The notes beneath the pieces were generated by a model, which saw only the letters and a program-made list of their open reading frames with translations, was not told the origin of the DNA and did not search any database. Of a stretch of 64,000 nucleotides of DNA, positions 55,326-64,000 are shown in pieces. Made by a program: the position numbers and the translations under genes. The DNA comes from Vombatus ursinus (lineage: Eukaryota > Chordata > Mammalia > Diprotodontia > Vombatidae), in the NCBI RefSeq assembly GCF_900497805.2, contig NW_020953955.1:731919-795918 (forward strand), written 5' to 3'. Numbering within the stretch: position 1 is the first letter of the stretch; each line of letters begins with the position of its first letter.

Positions 55326-55944
55326 GGAGGACAGTACTGTAGAAATTATGTTCTGAAATGATTTCTTGTGTTGGGACTACCTTGAAGCAGTCTGTCCAAG
55401 TTCATGGCTAAGTTCGCTGCACTGACAGCCTTGGTCCCTGCCTCTGGCCGGACACACTAGTGTTTGGATCTGATGGAGCGTTATCAGTGACAGGGGCAGA
55501 TGGACATGAACAGACAGTCTTAGACTGCAACGGTGAAGAGAAGATACTTCCCTGTCATGAAGATTTCATTAGAGCCAGTGGGTCATCTAAGTAGCAAGGG
55601 GCTAGAAAATCATGGGTTTTGAGCTGGAGGGGAACTGAGAGATAGTTTAGTTCAACCAGCTCATTTTACAGGGAAGAAAGCTGAGACCAGAGAGGTTAAG
55701 TCATGGGCCTAAAGTCACACAGGCAAATAGAGTCTGGGTTGTCCTTAGTCCTGTTAACTCCAAGTTCAGCGCTCCTTCTACTACACGAAGTTGCCGCATG
55801 TACCTGTCCCTGGTGATGAAGCTGACTGGCAGCTCTGCACAGAACCGAAAGGAATTGTAGATAGCGGGCAAGGAGAGGACTGTCAAAAAGAAGAATATGG
55901 GGAGGGAAAGCTGAGAGTCGGTCTAGGTAGAGTTTAATGTGATG

Positions 55945-56250
55945 CTTTCTCTAATGATGATAATAGAGGCAGAATGATAATGCCCTCTGCTCAGTCAATC
56001 CTTTCTCAAGTTCCCAGATAGCCAGATAGCATCACTATTACGATGAAACGACAACACCATCGCTGGGAGGGACTTTAGAGCACAGAACATATAATGCCAG
56101 GAATGGGAGGGATGAAGGAGCTGGGGGAGGATCTTAGAACAAAGACTATACAATGGGACCTACATAGGACCCATATGGACCTCTGGATATACACTGGAGC
56201 TGGAAGGGACCTTGAAAATCTAGTTTACTCACCCTACCCTTCATTTTGCA
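55945..56250 (+). repeat. Repeat copy shared with 59217-59640
   Basis: AATGATGATAATAGAGGCAG, CCTCTGCTCAGTCAATCC, GCTGGGAGGGACTTTAGAGC, CACAGAACATATAATGCCAG. The same order recurs 3.27 kb to the right. Confidence 0.65.
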
Positions 56251-56514
56251 GATGGGAAACAAGACCAGAATCACCGAGTAGATCAAGAGGAAGTTCCAAA
56301 GAAGAGTTCCTTCAGGTCTGTGAGTTCCTGTGAAACGAACCCAACTATTGTAGCATAATCAGGTCAAGCCTTTCCATTAGCAGGTTGTCTAACAAGAGGA
56401 GGAAAGAGCTAACATCACAATTCTAATAAGAACAAATAGTGACTTAGAAGACCTTTCCTGCTCCTCCCTCCTACTAGTGTCTTCCCCCTAAGATTACATC
56501 TCATTTACCCTTTT

Positions 56515-56636
56515 AGAAGAAAATGGCAAACCTCTCCAGTATTTTTGCCAAGAAATTCCCAAATGTCATGGAGAGTTGGACACAACTGAAATGACTGCAC
56601 AACAGCAATGAAATGAAAATTAAGGTGGGTGTACAT
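56515..56636 (+). repeat. MAR1 3'-end copy, local duplicate 1
   Basis: AAATGGCAAACCTCTCCAGT, TTGCCAAGAAATTCCCAAAT, GGAGAGTTGGACACAACTG, GAAAATTAAGGTGGGTGTA. It is nearly identical to 57687-57808, including differences from other MAR1 copies and the non-SINE 3' flank. Confidence 0.85.
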
Positions 56637-56659
56637 ATCTTGTAAGAACATAGTTGTTT

Positions 56660-56795
56660 GCATGTTGTCTCTCTCATTAGAATGTAAGCTCATTGAGGGC
56701 AGAGACTATGTTTCGCCTTTTATTTTTATATCTATCACTTAGCACAGTGCCTAGTCCCCAGTAAATGTTTAATAAATGCTTGTTGACTGATTGAA
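56660..56795 (+). repeat. L2 LINE 3' tail
   Basis: GAATGTAAGCTCATTGAGGG, CACTTAGCACAGTGCCTAG, TTAATAAATGCTTGTTGAC. Confidence 0.75.
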
Positions 56796-56870
56796 TGTGG
56801 AGGAATGGTTCCAAAGAAGTATATGACATTAGTAGATATAACCAAAAGAACTCTTTATTTCTTAACTTTT

Positions 56871-57016
56871 TTTTTTTTTTGGTGAAGCAATTGGGGTTAA
56901 GTGACTTGCCCAGTGTCACACAGCTAGTGAGTGTCAAGTGTCTGAGGCCAGATTTGAACTCAGGTCCTCCTGACTCCAGGGCTGGTTCTCTATTCGCTGT
57001 GCCACCTAGCTGCCCC
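56871..57016 (-). repeat. WSINE1 SINE, minus strand
   Basis: T-run, GGTGAAGCAATTGGGGTTAA, CACCTAGCTGCCCC. The flanking TTCTTAA(C/T)TTT at 56859 and 57017 is the probable duplication. Confidence 0.92.
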
Positions 57017-57029
57017 TTCTTAATTTCTT

Positions 57030-57535
57030 TCATTGAAGATTAGAGAGAGAGGGGATGACAATGGGGGCAGTCTGCTGGAGAAGAAAGGAAGTGATAGGAT
57101 CAAGTGCATGTGTAGAGGGGTTGGCTTCCAGGGAAAAGATCTGTTTATTAGGGATTGAAGTAAAGGAGGAGGGAATGGGGGATTATATGCCAAAGGGTTG
57201 CACAGAGGGGGAGAAGAGGGAGCCTAAGATTGGTCTCCATTTCTTCAGCAAAGTGTGAGGCAAGGGCATCAGTTGAGTTGATAGGAGAAGAGGGTAGTGT
57301 GGGAGGTTTGAGGAGAGAAGAAAAAGGTTTGTAACAGCTTCTGTGGGGAGTGGGATAGAACCAACCACTGTTGCCTTGCTACAGTGAGGACCCAATTGAG
57401 GTTAGACAGACACCCACGGATAGGGCATATAGACAGGCAAATAAGAGCCATGGACAGAGATATACCAGACAGTCAAGTAGTTATGTCATATATCAATTTT
57501 AAAAAGTATACAGTAGATATGAAGATTAAGCTGGA
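57030..57535 (+). repeat. Probably distal part of the unnamed ancient repeat
   Basis: GGAGAAGAAAGGAAGTGATA, GGGATTATATGCCAAAGGGT, GATTGGTCTCCATTTCTTCA. No coding signal. Confidence 0.4.
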
Positions 57536-57537
57536 GG

Positions 57538-57678
57538 GAGCAGCTAGGTGGTGCAGTAGATAGAGCCCCAGCCCTGGAATCAGGAGGACCTGAGTTCAAA
57601 TCCAGCCTCAGACACTTGACACTCACTAGCTGTGTGTCACTTAACTCTAATTGCCAACCCCTCCCCCCCCAAAAAAAA
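57538..57678 (+). repeat. WSINE1 SINE, plus strand
   Basis: GAGCAGCTAGGTGGTGCAG, CAAATCCAGCCTCAGACACT, AACTCTAATTGCC, then C- and A-runs. It lies only about 9 bases from local duplicate 2. A short internal deletion removes part of the GTGTGACCCTGGGCAAGTC segment. Confidence 0.88.
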
Positions 57679-57686
57679 GAGTGTGG

Positions 57687-57808
57687 AGAAGAAAATGGCA
57701 AACCTCTCCAGTATTTTTGCCAAGAAATTCCCAAATGTCATGGAGAGTTGGACACAACTGAAATGACTGCACAACAGCAATGAAATGAAGATTAAGGTGG
57801 GTGTATAT
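57687..57808 (+). repeat. MAR1 3'-end copy, local duplicate 2
   Basis: Partner of 56515-56636; over about 115 bases I see only one or two differences (GAAGATTAAGG against GAAAATTAAGG; TATAT against TACAT). Confidence 0.85.
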
Positions 57809-58044
57809 TTGGGGTGGGTAAGTGGAGAACTTGCCTGGTGAATGACAGGCCTCAGTGGAGTGGGCCTGGGAGAAGCAGCAGGTTCTAGTGAAAAGAACAC
57901 TGGGTGGGTCCGAGAGTCCTCGCTCAGCCCAGACTAGCTCTGACCTCCCTTCTCTGTCAAAGGATGGTGTCAGACTCATGTTCTTCATTCCCTTCCAGCT
58001 CTAACACATCCATAATTACCTTTGATTCCTCTCATTTGGTGGTT

Positions 58045-58193
58045 TTTTTTTTTAATTTGGTTAGGCAATGGGGTTAAGTGACTTGCCCAGGGTCACACAG
58101 CTAGTGCCTGTTATGTGTCTGAGGCCGAATTTGCACTCAGGTCCTCCTGACTCCAGGGCCAGTGCTTTATCTACTGCGTCACCTAGCTGCCCC
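58045..58193 (-). repeat. WSINE1 SINE, minus strand
   Basis: T-run, GGTTAGGCAATGGGGTTAAG, CACCTAGCTGCCCC. The duplication TCATTTGG(T/C)(G/A)GTT lies at 58032-58044 and 58195-58207; it falls at the left edge of the MITE-like element. Confidence 0.93.
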
Positions 58194-58199
58194 ATCATT

Positions 58200-58400
58200 T
58201 GGCAGTTCTTAACCTAGGGTGCATGAAACTAGATTTTTACAAATATTTTGATAACTGTATGTCGGTATAATTGGTTTCCTTGGTAATCCTACGTATTTCA
58301 CTTCATGCTTCTAAAAACATGATGCTGAGAAGGGGTCCAAGGCTTCACTGGACTCACTGCCAAAGGGCTCCAGGACAAAAAAGTTTACTAGTTTCTGTTC
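58200..58400 (+). mobile_element. MITE-like short repeat, nearly complete
   Basis: GCAGTTCTTAACCTAGGGTG start, TTTTGATAACTGTATGTCGG, TAATTGGTTTCCTTGGTAAT, GAGAAGGGGTCCAAGGCTTC, TGCCAAAGGGCTCCAGGACA, ending AAAAAGTTTACTAG. The best copy in the window. Confidence 0.6.
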
Positions 58401-59216
58401 TAATTGCCCAATCAGCTAGGGGCTTTTGGCTCACCATTGGAGGTCTCAAACTAGGGATCCCAAAGACCCAGTTTGAGGCTGAGTCTCTTGTGGCATTTTT
58501 TTTTAACAAGACAAGCTCTCTGCTCTTGTTTGATAAGTGTTTGTTGCATGCCATCCCTTTCTGGGGTGTCAATGACACCACTTTTCCAAAATGAAGGTTT
58601 TTTTTTTTGCAGTGGCAAGTGGGAGTGGTGCTTGTATATGTGTGTTTGTGTGGGTGAATGTGTGTCAATCAATCCCTCAAACATTTGGCATGTACCTAGC
58701 ACATACTAGGCCCTGTCTGTATGTTCCTACTGTTTGTATATATGTTTGTGTATGTGTGTGGGTGCCCATTAGAGTCTATGTATCTATGCGGGGTTTTGCC
58801 CAGCCCATGGGGCCCATGGACTGGAGAAGTTTGAAGGCTCTGCTTTCCTGGAGACCTCTGGGGAACTGGGCTACATGCTCTAATAGTCTCCCCTAAGCTT
58901 CTTTCTAGATTCACAGATTTAGAGCGGCAGCGCAGATCCCCTGGAGATGACAGTTGCTTAGTTGTGGGGTGGCTCAGCTGTGGCAATGTGAGCGCATGCT
59001 GATATTCCCGATTGACTCCTCTCTAGCTTTCACTGCAGGGGTGTGCTCCAGCCCAGTGATGATGGCATCCATGGGAGTTTGTGTTGTTCTGTTTCCATGG
59101 CAACAATCCATAGGAGGCTTTCCCTGCTGATCCAGAAAGGCAGCTTTCTGCAGGGCTGTTCCTTGCCTCGGGTTCCCGTGTGGATATGTTACTTCCTGCT
59201 CGAACCATCTTTATTT
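58401..59216. other. Unassigned, with TG-rich patches
   Basis: TG-rich at about 58636-58665 and 58735-58765. No gene or family recognised. Confidence 0.4.
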
Positions 59217-59640
59217 TTCTAATAATGATAATTGGCAATAAAGGCAGAAAGATAATATCCTCTGCTCAGAGTCAATCTTCTATGAGTTCCCAAATACCCA
59301 GATGATATTGCTACTCTGTGCTGAAAGAGTGATGGTATCAAATGTTATAGCTGGGAAGGACTTTAGAACACAGAATATGCAATGTCAGGAATGTAGAATG
59401 TCAGAGCTGAAAGGCTTAGAACACAGAACATCAGAACTTCATAGAGCCCATGGAACTTCAGAATATGTAATGTTAGAGCTGTAAGGGAGAGTGTAGAATG
59501 TTAGAACTAAGAGGGACCTGAGTTCATAGAACAGAGAATGTCAGTGTTAGATGGAACTTTAAAGTATAGATTGTTGGATCCAAAAGAGACCTTGAAAATC
59601 TAGTTCAACATTCCCCCTCCCCCACTTTGTTTTACAGATG
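59217..59640 (+). repeat. Second copy of the 55.9-kb block, extended by short internal repeats
   Basis: AATAATGATAATTGGCAATA, CCTCTGCTCAGAGTCAATC, GCTGGGAAGGACTTTAGAAC. A run of variants of 'acacagaatgtcagagctgaaagg' then follows at irregular spacing (59365-59580), longer than in the 55.9-kb copy. Confidence 0.65.
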
Positions 59641-60000
59641 GGGAAACTGAGAAGAAGGGAAAGTGACTTGTCTAAGGATGCACAAAGAGCTAATGGAATA
59701 TATAGACCAGTGTCCAAGGTTCTTAACTGCTAGTCTAGAGTTTTCCCCACTTTATCACACTGCTTTGATTGGATAAGTCAATTCAGAGAAACCTTCTGTT
59801 GTGGATCTCAGCAGTTTAGTGCAGTGTAAATAGTGAGGACTTTGGAGTCAAAGGGCATGGGTTTAAATCCTGGCTTGGCTATCGACTACCCACGTGATCT
59901 TGGTTGACCTCTCTGAGATGAATTAACCTCATCTTTAAAGGGAGGGGATTGGACTTCATGGTTTCTAAGCTCCTTTTCAGTTCTATATTTATGATCTTGT
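59641..60000. repeat. MIR-like (minus), then MIR (plus)
   Basis: 59625-59770: ACAGATGGGGAAACTGAG, AAGTGACTTGTCTAAGG. 59810-60000: GGGTTTAAATCCTGGCTTGG, TTAACCTCATCTTTAAAGGG. Confidence 0.55.
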
Positions 60001-60644
60001 GACTCTCCCTCCCTCCAATACACCAGTGGATTTAATTTCATTGATGTGGGAGTCCATCCCATGGGGTAGATTGGAACCAATGCATGTCTACCTATCCCAG
60101 GAGACTCTCACCTCTTTCTTTCCATCCATCTTCCATAAGAAGTTCAATCAAAGTGCTGGGGACCTTTCTCTAGTCTCTTGACATTGCATGGATTCCAGTG
60201 GAGCACATGAGCTGCCCATTGATTGTCCCATGTGCTTTCTATGCAATCGGTTCATCTTTTCTTCCCCTCGTCATACTTTTTTTGATGGCATCTTTTATAT
60301 TGTTTCTCCTGTGTAATTCCTCTGTTGCAGCCTGTTCATGCCCACCATGCACTTCTCTGTTACTATTTTCAGATTCACAGTTTCAGTCTTTTGAAGGCCA
60401 TAATGTGCTATGACTTGCAGCCTTCCAGCACCATCATATAAGTGGTGGCATTAAACAATGGTCTCTGTCTCAAGGAGATGTTTGAGGTAATTAAAAAAAA
60501 GATTCGATTTCTTAATTTTTGTCTTTTTTATTATTAAATTGGCAGTCATCAACAAACACAAATGTTTCAATGTATAAAGAACAACAATAGCAACAAAAAG
60601 GATTATGAAAATATAAACTTCTATTATATATATTTTAAAAATTG
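60001..60644. other. Unassigned; 60060-60440 may be LINE-derived
   Basis: The texture of 60060-60440 (GAGCTGCCCATTGATTGTCC, GCAATCGGTTCATCTTTTC) suggests a decayed LINE, perhaps RTE, but I cannot confirm it. Confidence 0.3.
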
Positions 60645-60960
60645 TCAGGTCAATAAGCATTTATTAAGTGCTTACTACATACCAGGCACTGTCCTATGTG
60701 CTAGGGATACAAAGAAAGGCAAAAACATGGTCTCTGCTCTCAAGTAGCTCACAGTCTAATGGGGAACATCACATGCAAATAACTATGTATGTACAAGATA
60801 TATCTAGAGTGAATGGAAGGAAGGGACCTTAGAAGGTGCGTCCAACCCTCTTATTTTACAGATGAAGAAACCAAGGCAATTGTTTAGCAGGGCATAGGTA
60901 GGTGGGTTTTGCACTCCAGAGCTAACCTTCAATTCACTATTCCCCACTGCTGTTAGTAGG
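60645..60960. repeat. Unnamed repeat start, then MIR-like (minus)
   Basis: AAGCATTTATTAAGTGCTTA, CAAGTAGCTCACAGTCTAAT; then AGGGACCTTAGAAGG and ATTTTACAGATGAAGAAACC. Confidence 0.6.
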
Positions 60961-61269
60961 ATTGGGGCCTGGTAGAAGGGAATATAGTGGGAAGGTCAAT
61001 GGAAATTATTTGGATTCATTTTTAGTTCTCAGTTCTCAAGCTCTAGTATGAAAAGAGCAAAGTTGGTGAACAAAAACATTGATGTCCAGATTAAGGTCTT
61101 AGAGTTCCACTTAGATCTGTGTGTTGGTAATGAAATGCCTAATAATTGTGGGAAAGAGCCTGGCATAAGAGGACCTGGGTTCAAATCACAGTTCTACTAC
61201 TTGATGTCACCTGGGAAATTGTTTACTGCTGAAATAAGTATTAAATTATTATTATTTTTAAAGTATTAA

Positions 61270-61500
61270 ATTTAACCAAGTAGTAACAAAATTTCCCTGC
61301 TTATCTCTGTCCCCTTCTGAACTTCCTTTTGTATATTTTTTTTTAACATTTTATTGACCTGCCTTCCTTTCTTCCTTCTTTCTTTTCCCTCTATCAATAC
61401 CAACTTGCCCTTCTCCACTCCTGAAAAGAAACTCTCTTATAACAAGGGAGCATAGTGACATATAAGTATAGTCAAGCAAAACAAATCAAGTTCATTGGAT
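61270..61500 (-). repeat. L1 3' region piece, minus strand
   Basis: TTTTTTAACATTTTATTGAC, CTCCTGAAAAGAAACTCTC, ATAAGTATAGTCAAGCAAAA. Confidence 0.5.
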
Positions 61501-61615
61501 TGTAAGTTTCTTGAAGGCAGAAAATGTCTTTTTGCTTCTTTTTATTTCCAGTGCTTAGTACAGTACCTGGAACATAGTAGATGCTTAATAAATGTTTATT
61601 GATTAATTGAAATCA
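61501..61615 (+). repeat. L2 LINE 3' tail
   Basis: TGTAAGTTTCTTGAAGGCAG, CAGTGCTTAGTACAGTACC, GCTTAATAAATGTTTATTG. Confidence 0.75.
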
Positions 61616-61644
61616 TTGACTATGTCTGAAAATGTCTGCCTCCT

Positions 61645-61910
61645 TCAAGGCAGTTAGGTGGTACAGCGGATATAATGCTGGATTCAGAGTCAGAAAGAAT
61701 TGAGTTCAAATATGGCCTCAGATGCTTTCTAGATGGGTGACCCTGGGTAAATTACTTAATTTCTCTTTGCCTCAGTTTCCTTAACTGTAAAATGGGGAAA
61801 TAATAGCACCTACCTCCCAGAGTTATTATGAGAACCAAATGAGATAATATTTATAAAGCTCTTAGCACAGTGTCTGGCATATAGTAGATGTTTAATGAAT
61901 GCTTATTCCC
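61645..61910 (+). repeat. MIR SINE, plus strand
   Basis: GGCAGTTAGGTGGTACAGCG head, TTGCCTCAGTTTCCTTAACT, AACCAAATGAGATAATATTT, GTAGATGTTTAATGAATGC. Confidence 0.8.
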
Positions 61911-61919
61911 TCCCTCCTT

Positions 61920-62204
61920 CTGAACTTCTCTAGTCTATTACCTGTCTGCTAAAAGGGGAAGGGCATGCTCCACCATCAGTCTTTTGAAGTCATGGTTGGT
62001 CATTGCATTGATCAAGTTTGTATTCCATTACTATGGTTGCTGTGTAAACTGTTCTTTTACATCTTTGTTTACTCTGCATCACTTCATACAAGTCTTCCCA
62101 CATTCCTCTGTATAGTCATCATTTTTTATAGCACAATAATATTATATTAGGTTCATATGCCACAATCTGTTTAGCCATTTCCCAGTTGATAGGTACCCAG
62201 TATG
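61920..62204 (-). repeat. L1 LINE 3' region, minus strand
   Basis: TACTCTGCATCACTTCATAC, AAGTCTTCCCACATTCCTC, GCACAATAATATTATATTAG, AGCCATTTCCCAGTTGATAG. Confidence 0.7.
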
Positions 62205-63430
62205 TTTCTAAGAACCTTGACGTTTCCCAAAGACAATCCAACTTATTTTGTTCCTTATTCAATTCTAGGCTCAGCTCATTGATCTTGCAGTATTTCATCA
62301 AAGATATATATACATATGGACTAACTCTCTGAGCTATCCACATAATTCCATACCGTCGTCTAGACGATAGATGTTCTTTATCCACTTCATTTTCCCAAGG
62401 TGGACAATTAAACCAAATTCTTTTGAATGATTATGTGTTTTAATCAGAAAGCTCTGAACTGTAGCAGGGCTCAATGCAATCAGCACAGCACTAGTCCTTA
62501 TCAGGCTCTTCTTTGGGACTTCACCATCTATAAGGAACCCTTCACTTGTTAACTGACTGGAACCTTTGGTGAGCATATGTCGTCTTCCTGTTTTATATCT
62601 TGTTTGATATCAAAGAGAGCCTTTAAACAAAGCAATCTCTGTCTTTTACATCTTTCAAGGAATCTTGTATGATTTTGGCAGACACTCTTTGTTCACTGAA
62701 ATCCTTTAAGTTTCTATTTTGCTCTAATGAATCAAATGCTTATTTTATAGTCTCCCAAACGATAAAAGTTCAGTGAGATCTGTATTCTTTATTCTTTCAG
62801 CTAATTGTGTGACTGCAAAGATGTGGTCTGCTATAGAATTTCATTTTTGAAAATCTATGTGTTGCCTTCTTAAACCTTCATCCAGGATGCCCTTGTCATT
62901 ACTGTACATTATTTTCAAAGATCTTGAACCATTGGGAAAGTAGCCATATAAATCATTAGATGGGGATAGACTAGATGAACTCAGAACAATAGGTATTCTT
63001 TTGGTCCCGTTTGTGTGTGTGTGTGATATTATAATAAGCTCCAAATACTTAGTTTCTTCCTTCCAGGAATCTATTGTTCAATGTCTCCTAAATTGTGATG
63101 CTTTCAGTAAGATCTCCATTGTGTATACTTGATCTCATTCAGCTTTTATCATCTTTGTTTTTGTCAGTGCCAATTTCCACTTCCTTATGGGGCAAATTCT
63201 GGACTATGATGATAAAGTCCAAATATGGCACCTCCACTGGCATCACTTGATGATGAAAGCATTTGTTATGAAGACCTTTATAGATTTTTTTCCATTTCAA
63301 AATCTGTTTAATGGAACTAAGTTAGACCCAACTAAGAAAAGTCATCTTGAGGAGACTTAAAGATGTAATTGGAAGGAGGATCAAAAAAGGAAAACACGAA
63401 CTTAGATTCGTGTTAAATAAATGCTAATAG
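62205..63430 (-). repeat. RTE-clade LINE, reverse-transcriptase part (minus, decayed)
   Basis: Minus-strand translation gives, from right to left, ADHIFAVTQLAERIKNTDL (the RTE 'DHIF..RQL' box), then LKDFSEQRVSAKIIQDS, then a GEVPKKSLIRTSAVLIAL stretch where RTE has the LRFADDIVLIA catalytic box. HSKEFGLIVHLGKMKW follows, then YIYMG and ELNKEQNKLDCLWE. The catalytic ADD is not preserved and stops are frequent, so it is an inactive LINE copy. The 3' UTR is not evident. Confidence 0.75.
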
Positions 63431-63479
63431 ATACAATGCTAGGACATGATTTTTACATGTTGATTCAACATTTATTTAC

Positions 63480-63838
63480 TGTTTACTTTCTCTCAGACCT
63501 CACATCCATTGGTGGGTTCGGGGAATATTTATATCCCAAGCATGTGAAGACTTCCCCCAGTGGAATGGGCGGATGACAGCAATTTGTTCCAATGACCATA
63601 AAGCAGGCAACATGGAGGGCTTAGAGCTTGGTCAGACATCCAAGATGTCAAGATTGTCCACTGCATCCACCATCAACAGCTTTCTTGACTTGTGTCCTGC
63701 CGCTGACTTCAATGATTCAGGAAGAGAGAGTGAGGCTGACAGCTTTGTGCAACTGTGCCTCACTGAAATCCAATTCATTCATAAGTCGACGCATCACCCT
63801 GTGATGTCATTGGTCTTTGAAAATGAGGAAACAACAGA

Positions 63839-63872
<34 letters not shown>

Positions 63873-63880
63873 TGTTTATC
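63480..63880 (+). repeat. Interspersed repeat with (CAG)n tail
   Basis: TGTGAAGACTTCCCCCAGTG, TTCTTGACTTGTGTCCTGCC, GAGAGTGAGGCTGACAGC, CTCACTGAAATCCAATTC, TGTGATGTCATTGGTCTTTG, then GAGGAAACAACAGACAACAG. The end sequence matches, in reverse, the short tail at 16125-16175. I think it is an RTE-related 3' end but do not name it. Confidence 0.5.
63842..63870. repeat. (CAG)n microsatellite
   Basis: About nine CAG units growing out of the ACAACAGACAACAG tail of the preceding repeat. Confidence 0.95.
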
Positions 63881-64000
63881 CCAAACTCATGCAAGGCCAT
63901 TTAGGGGATACAAGGATACAAGGAGGAGGCTCGATCTCAATCAAAGGGAAAAGTGCCTAACAATGAGAGCAGTTCAAAAGCGGGAGAGGCTTTCTAGGGA
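63881..64000. other. Window edge, unassigned
   Basis: CATTTAGGGGATACAAGGATAC may be the start of another unnamed-family copy, cut by the window end. Confidence 0.3.

Larger units (their letters stand above)
54985..56325 (-). pseudogene. Olfactory receptor relic with several insertions
   Basis: Right-to-left it follows a receptor. TM1 side: ACCGAGTAGATCAAGAGGAA near 56275. TM2: minus-strand LTVLSLPAIYNSF and FITRDR at 55800-55900, matching LSILSFLDICYSS and FLATDK of the intact gene. Then a weak TM3-TM4 stretch (55390-55590). Then TM5-TM7: GAGAATCTCATCCTGCAGAT, GGTGACTAAGATCTAGGTG, and the TTGTAGGCCAAGGTGGTAGA end. A (TG)n array (55268-55324), a MIR-like piece (about 55600-55790) and another repeat (about 55945-56250) interrupt it. 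It has multiple stops and frame breaks, and its age is similar to or greater than that of the 52-kb relic. Confidence 0.7.

Noticed and set aside
63842-63870. Polyglutamine-coding exon
   Set aside because: The CAG run grows out of the CAACAG tail of an interspersed repeat and has no open frame of note around it.

Overview
The window is mammalian nuclear DNA, almost certainly from a marsupial and probably an Australian one. The main evidence is the repeat content. There are about a dozen copies of a short tRNA-headed SINE that starts GGGGCAGCTAGGTGG and ends ...CCAATTGCCTCACC plus poly-A (the wallaby-type WSINE1 pattern). There are about ten copies of the longer MAR1 SINE, whose tail carries GGAAATGGCAAACCACTCC and ends GAACAACAAC. 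Around these lie many old MIR-type CORE-SINEs and L2, CR1/L3, RTE and L1 LINE fragments. Family names come from memory of consensus sequences, not from a database search.

Protein-coding content is sparse. One intact gene is visible: a class II olfactory receptor on the minus strand at 21977-22936, with a splice acceptor directly before its ATG. A related olfactory receptor pseudogene lies at 45391-46342 (minus). It has one 4-bp insertion, DQF in place of DRY/DRF, and no ATG at the expected start. Two older minus-strand relics lie near 52005-52400 and 54985-56325. All four are on the same strand, so this looks like the edge of an olfactory receptor cluster with one survivor and several stages of decay.

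Layout. 1-3200: mostly non-repetitive, with two poly(A) signals and a Pumilio-type site, plausibly the 3' UTR of a plus-strand gene whose body lies to the left. 3.2-21 kb: SINE, MIR, L2 and CR1 mosaic. 21.36-21.9 kb: three tandem copies of a unit of about 180 bp beside the 3' end of the intact receptor gene. 23-45 kb: repeats again, including a CR1 reverse-transcriptase fragment (26.7 kb), an L2-rich block (28-31.4 kb), an L2 reverse-transcriptase fragment (34.3-35.7 kb) and two L1 3' regions. 45-56.3 kb: receptor pseudogene and relics. 55.9-59.6 kb: local duplications. 60-64 kb: L1, L2, MIR, a degraded RTE reverse transcriptase and a CAG microsatellite.

There is no operon-like gene system. 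The informative structures are the receptor remains, an inverted segmental duplication (6.35-6.82 kb against 20.93-21.35 kb), nested SINE insertions with clear target-site duplications, an insertion that left only a poly-A tail, and an RTE LINE end that shares its 3' sequence with the MAR1 SINEs. I saw no undescribed molecular system that I would defend.
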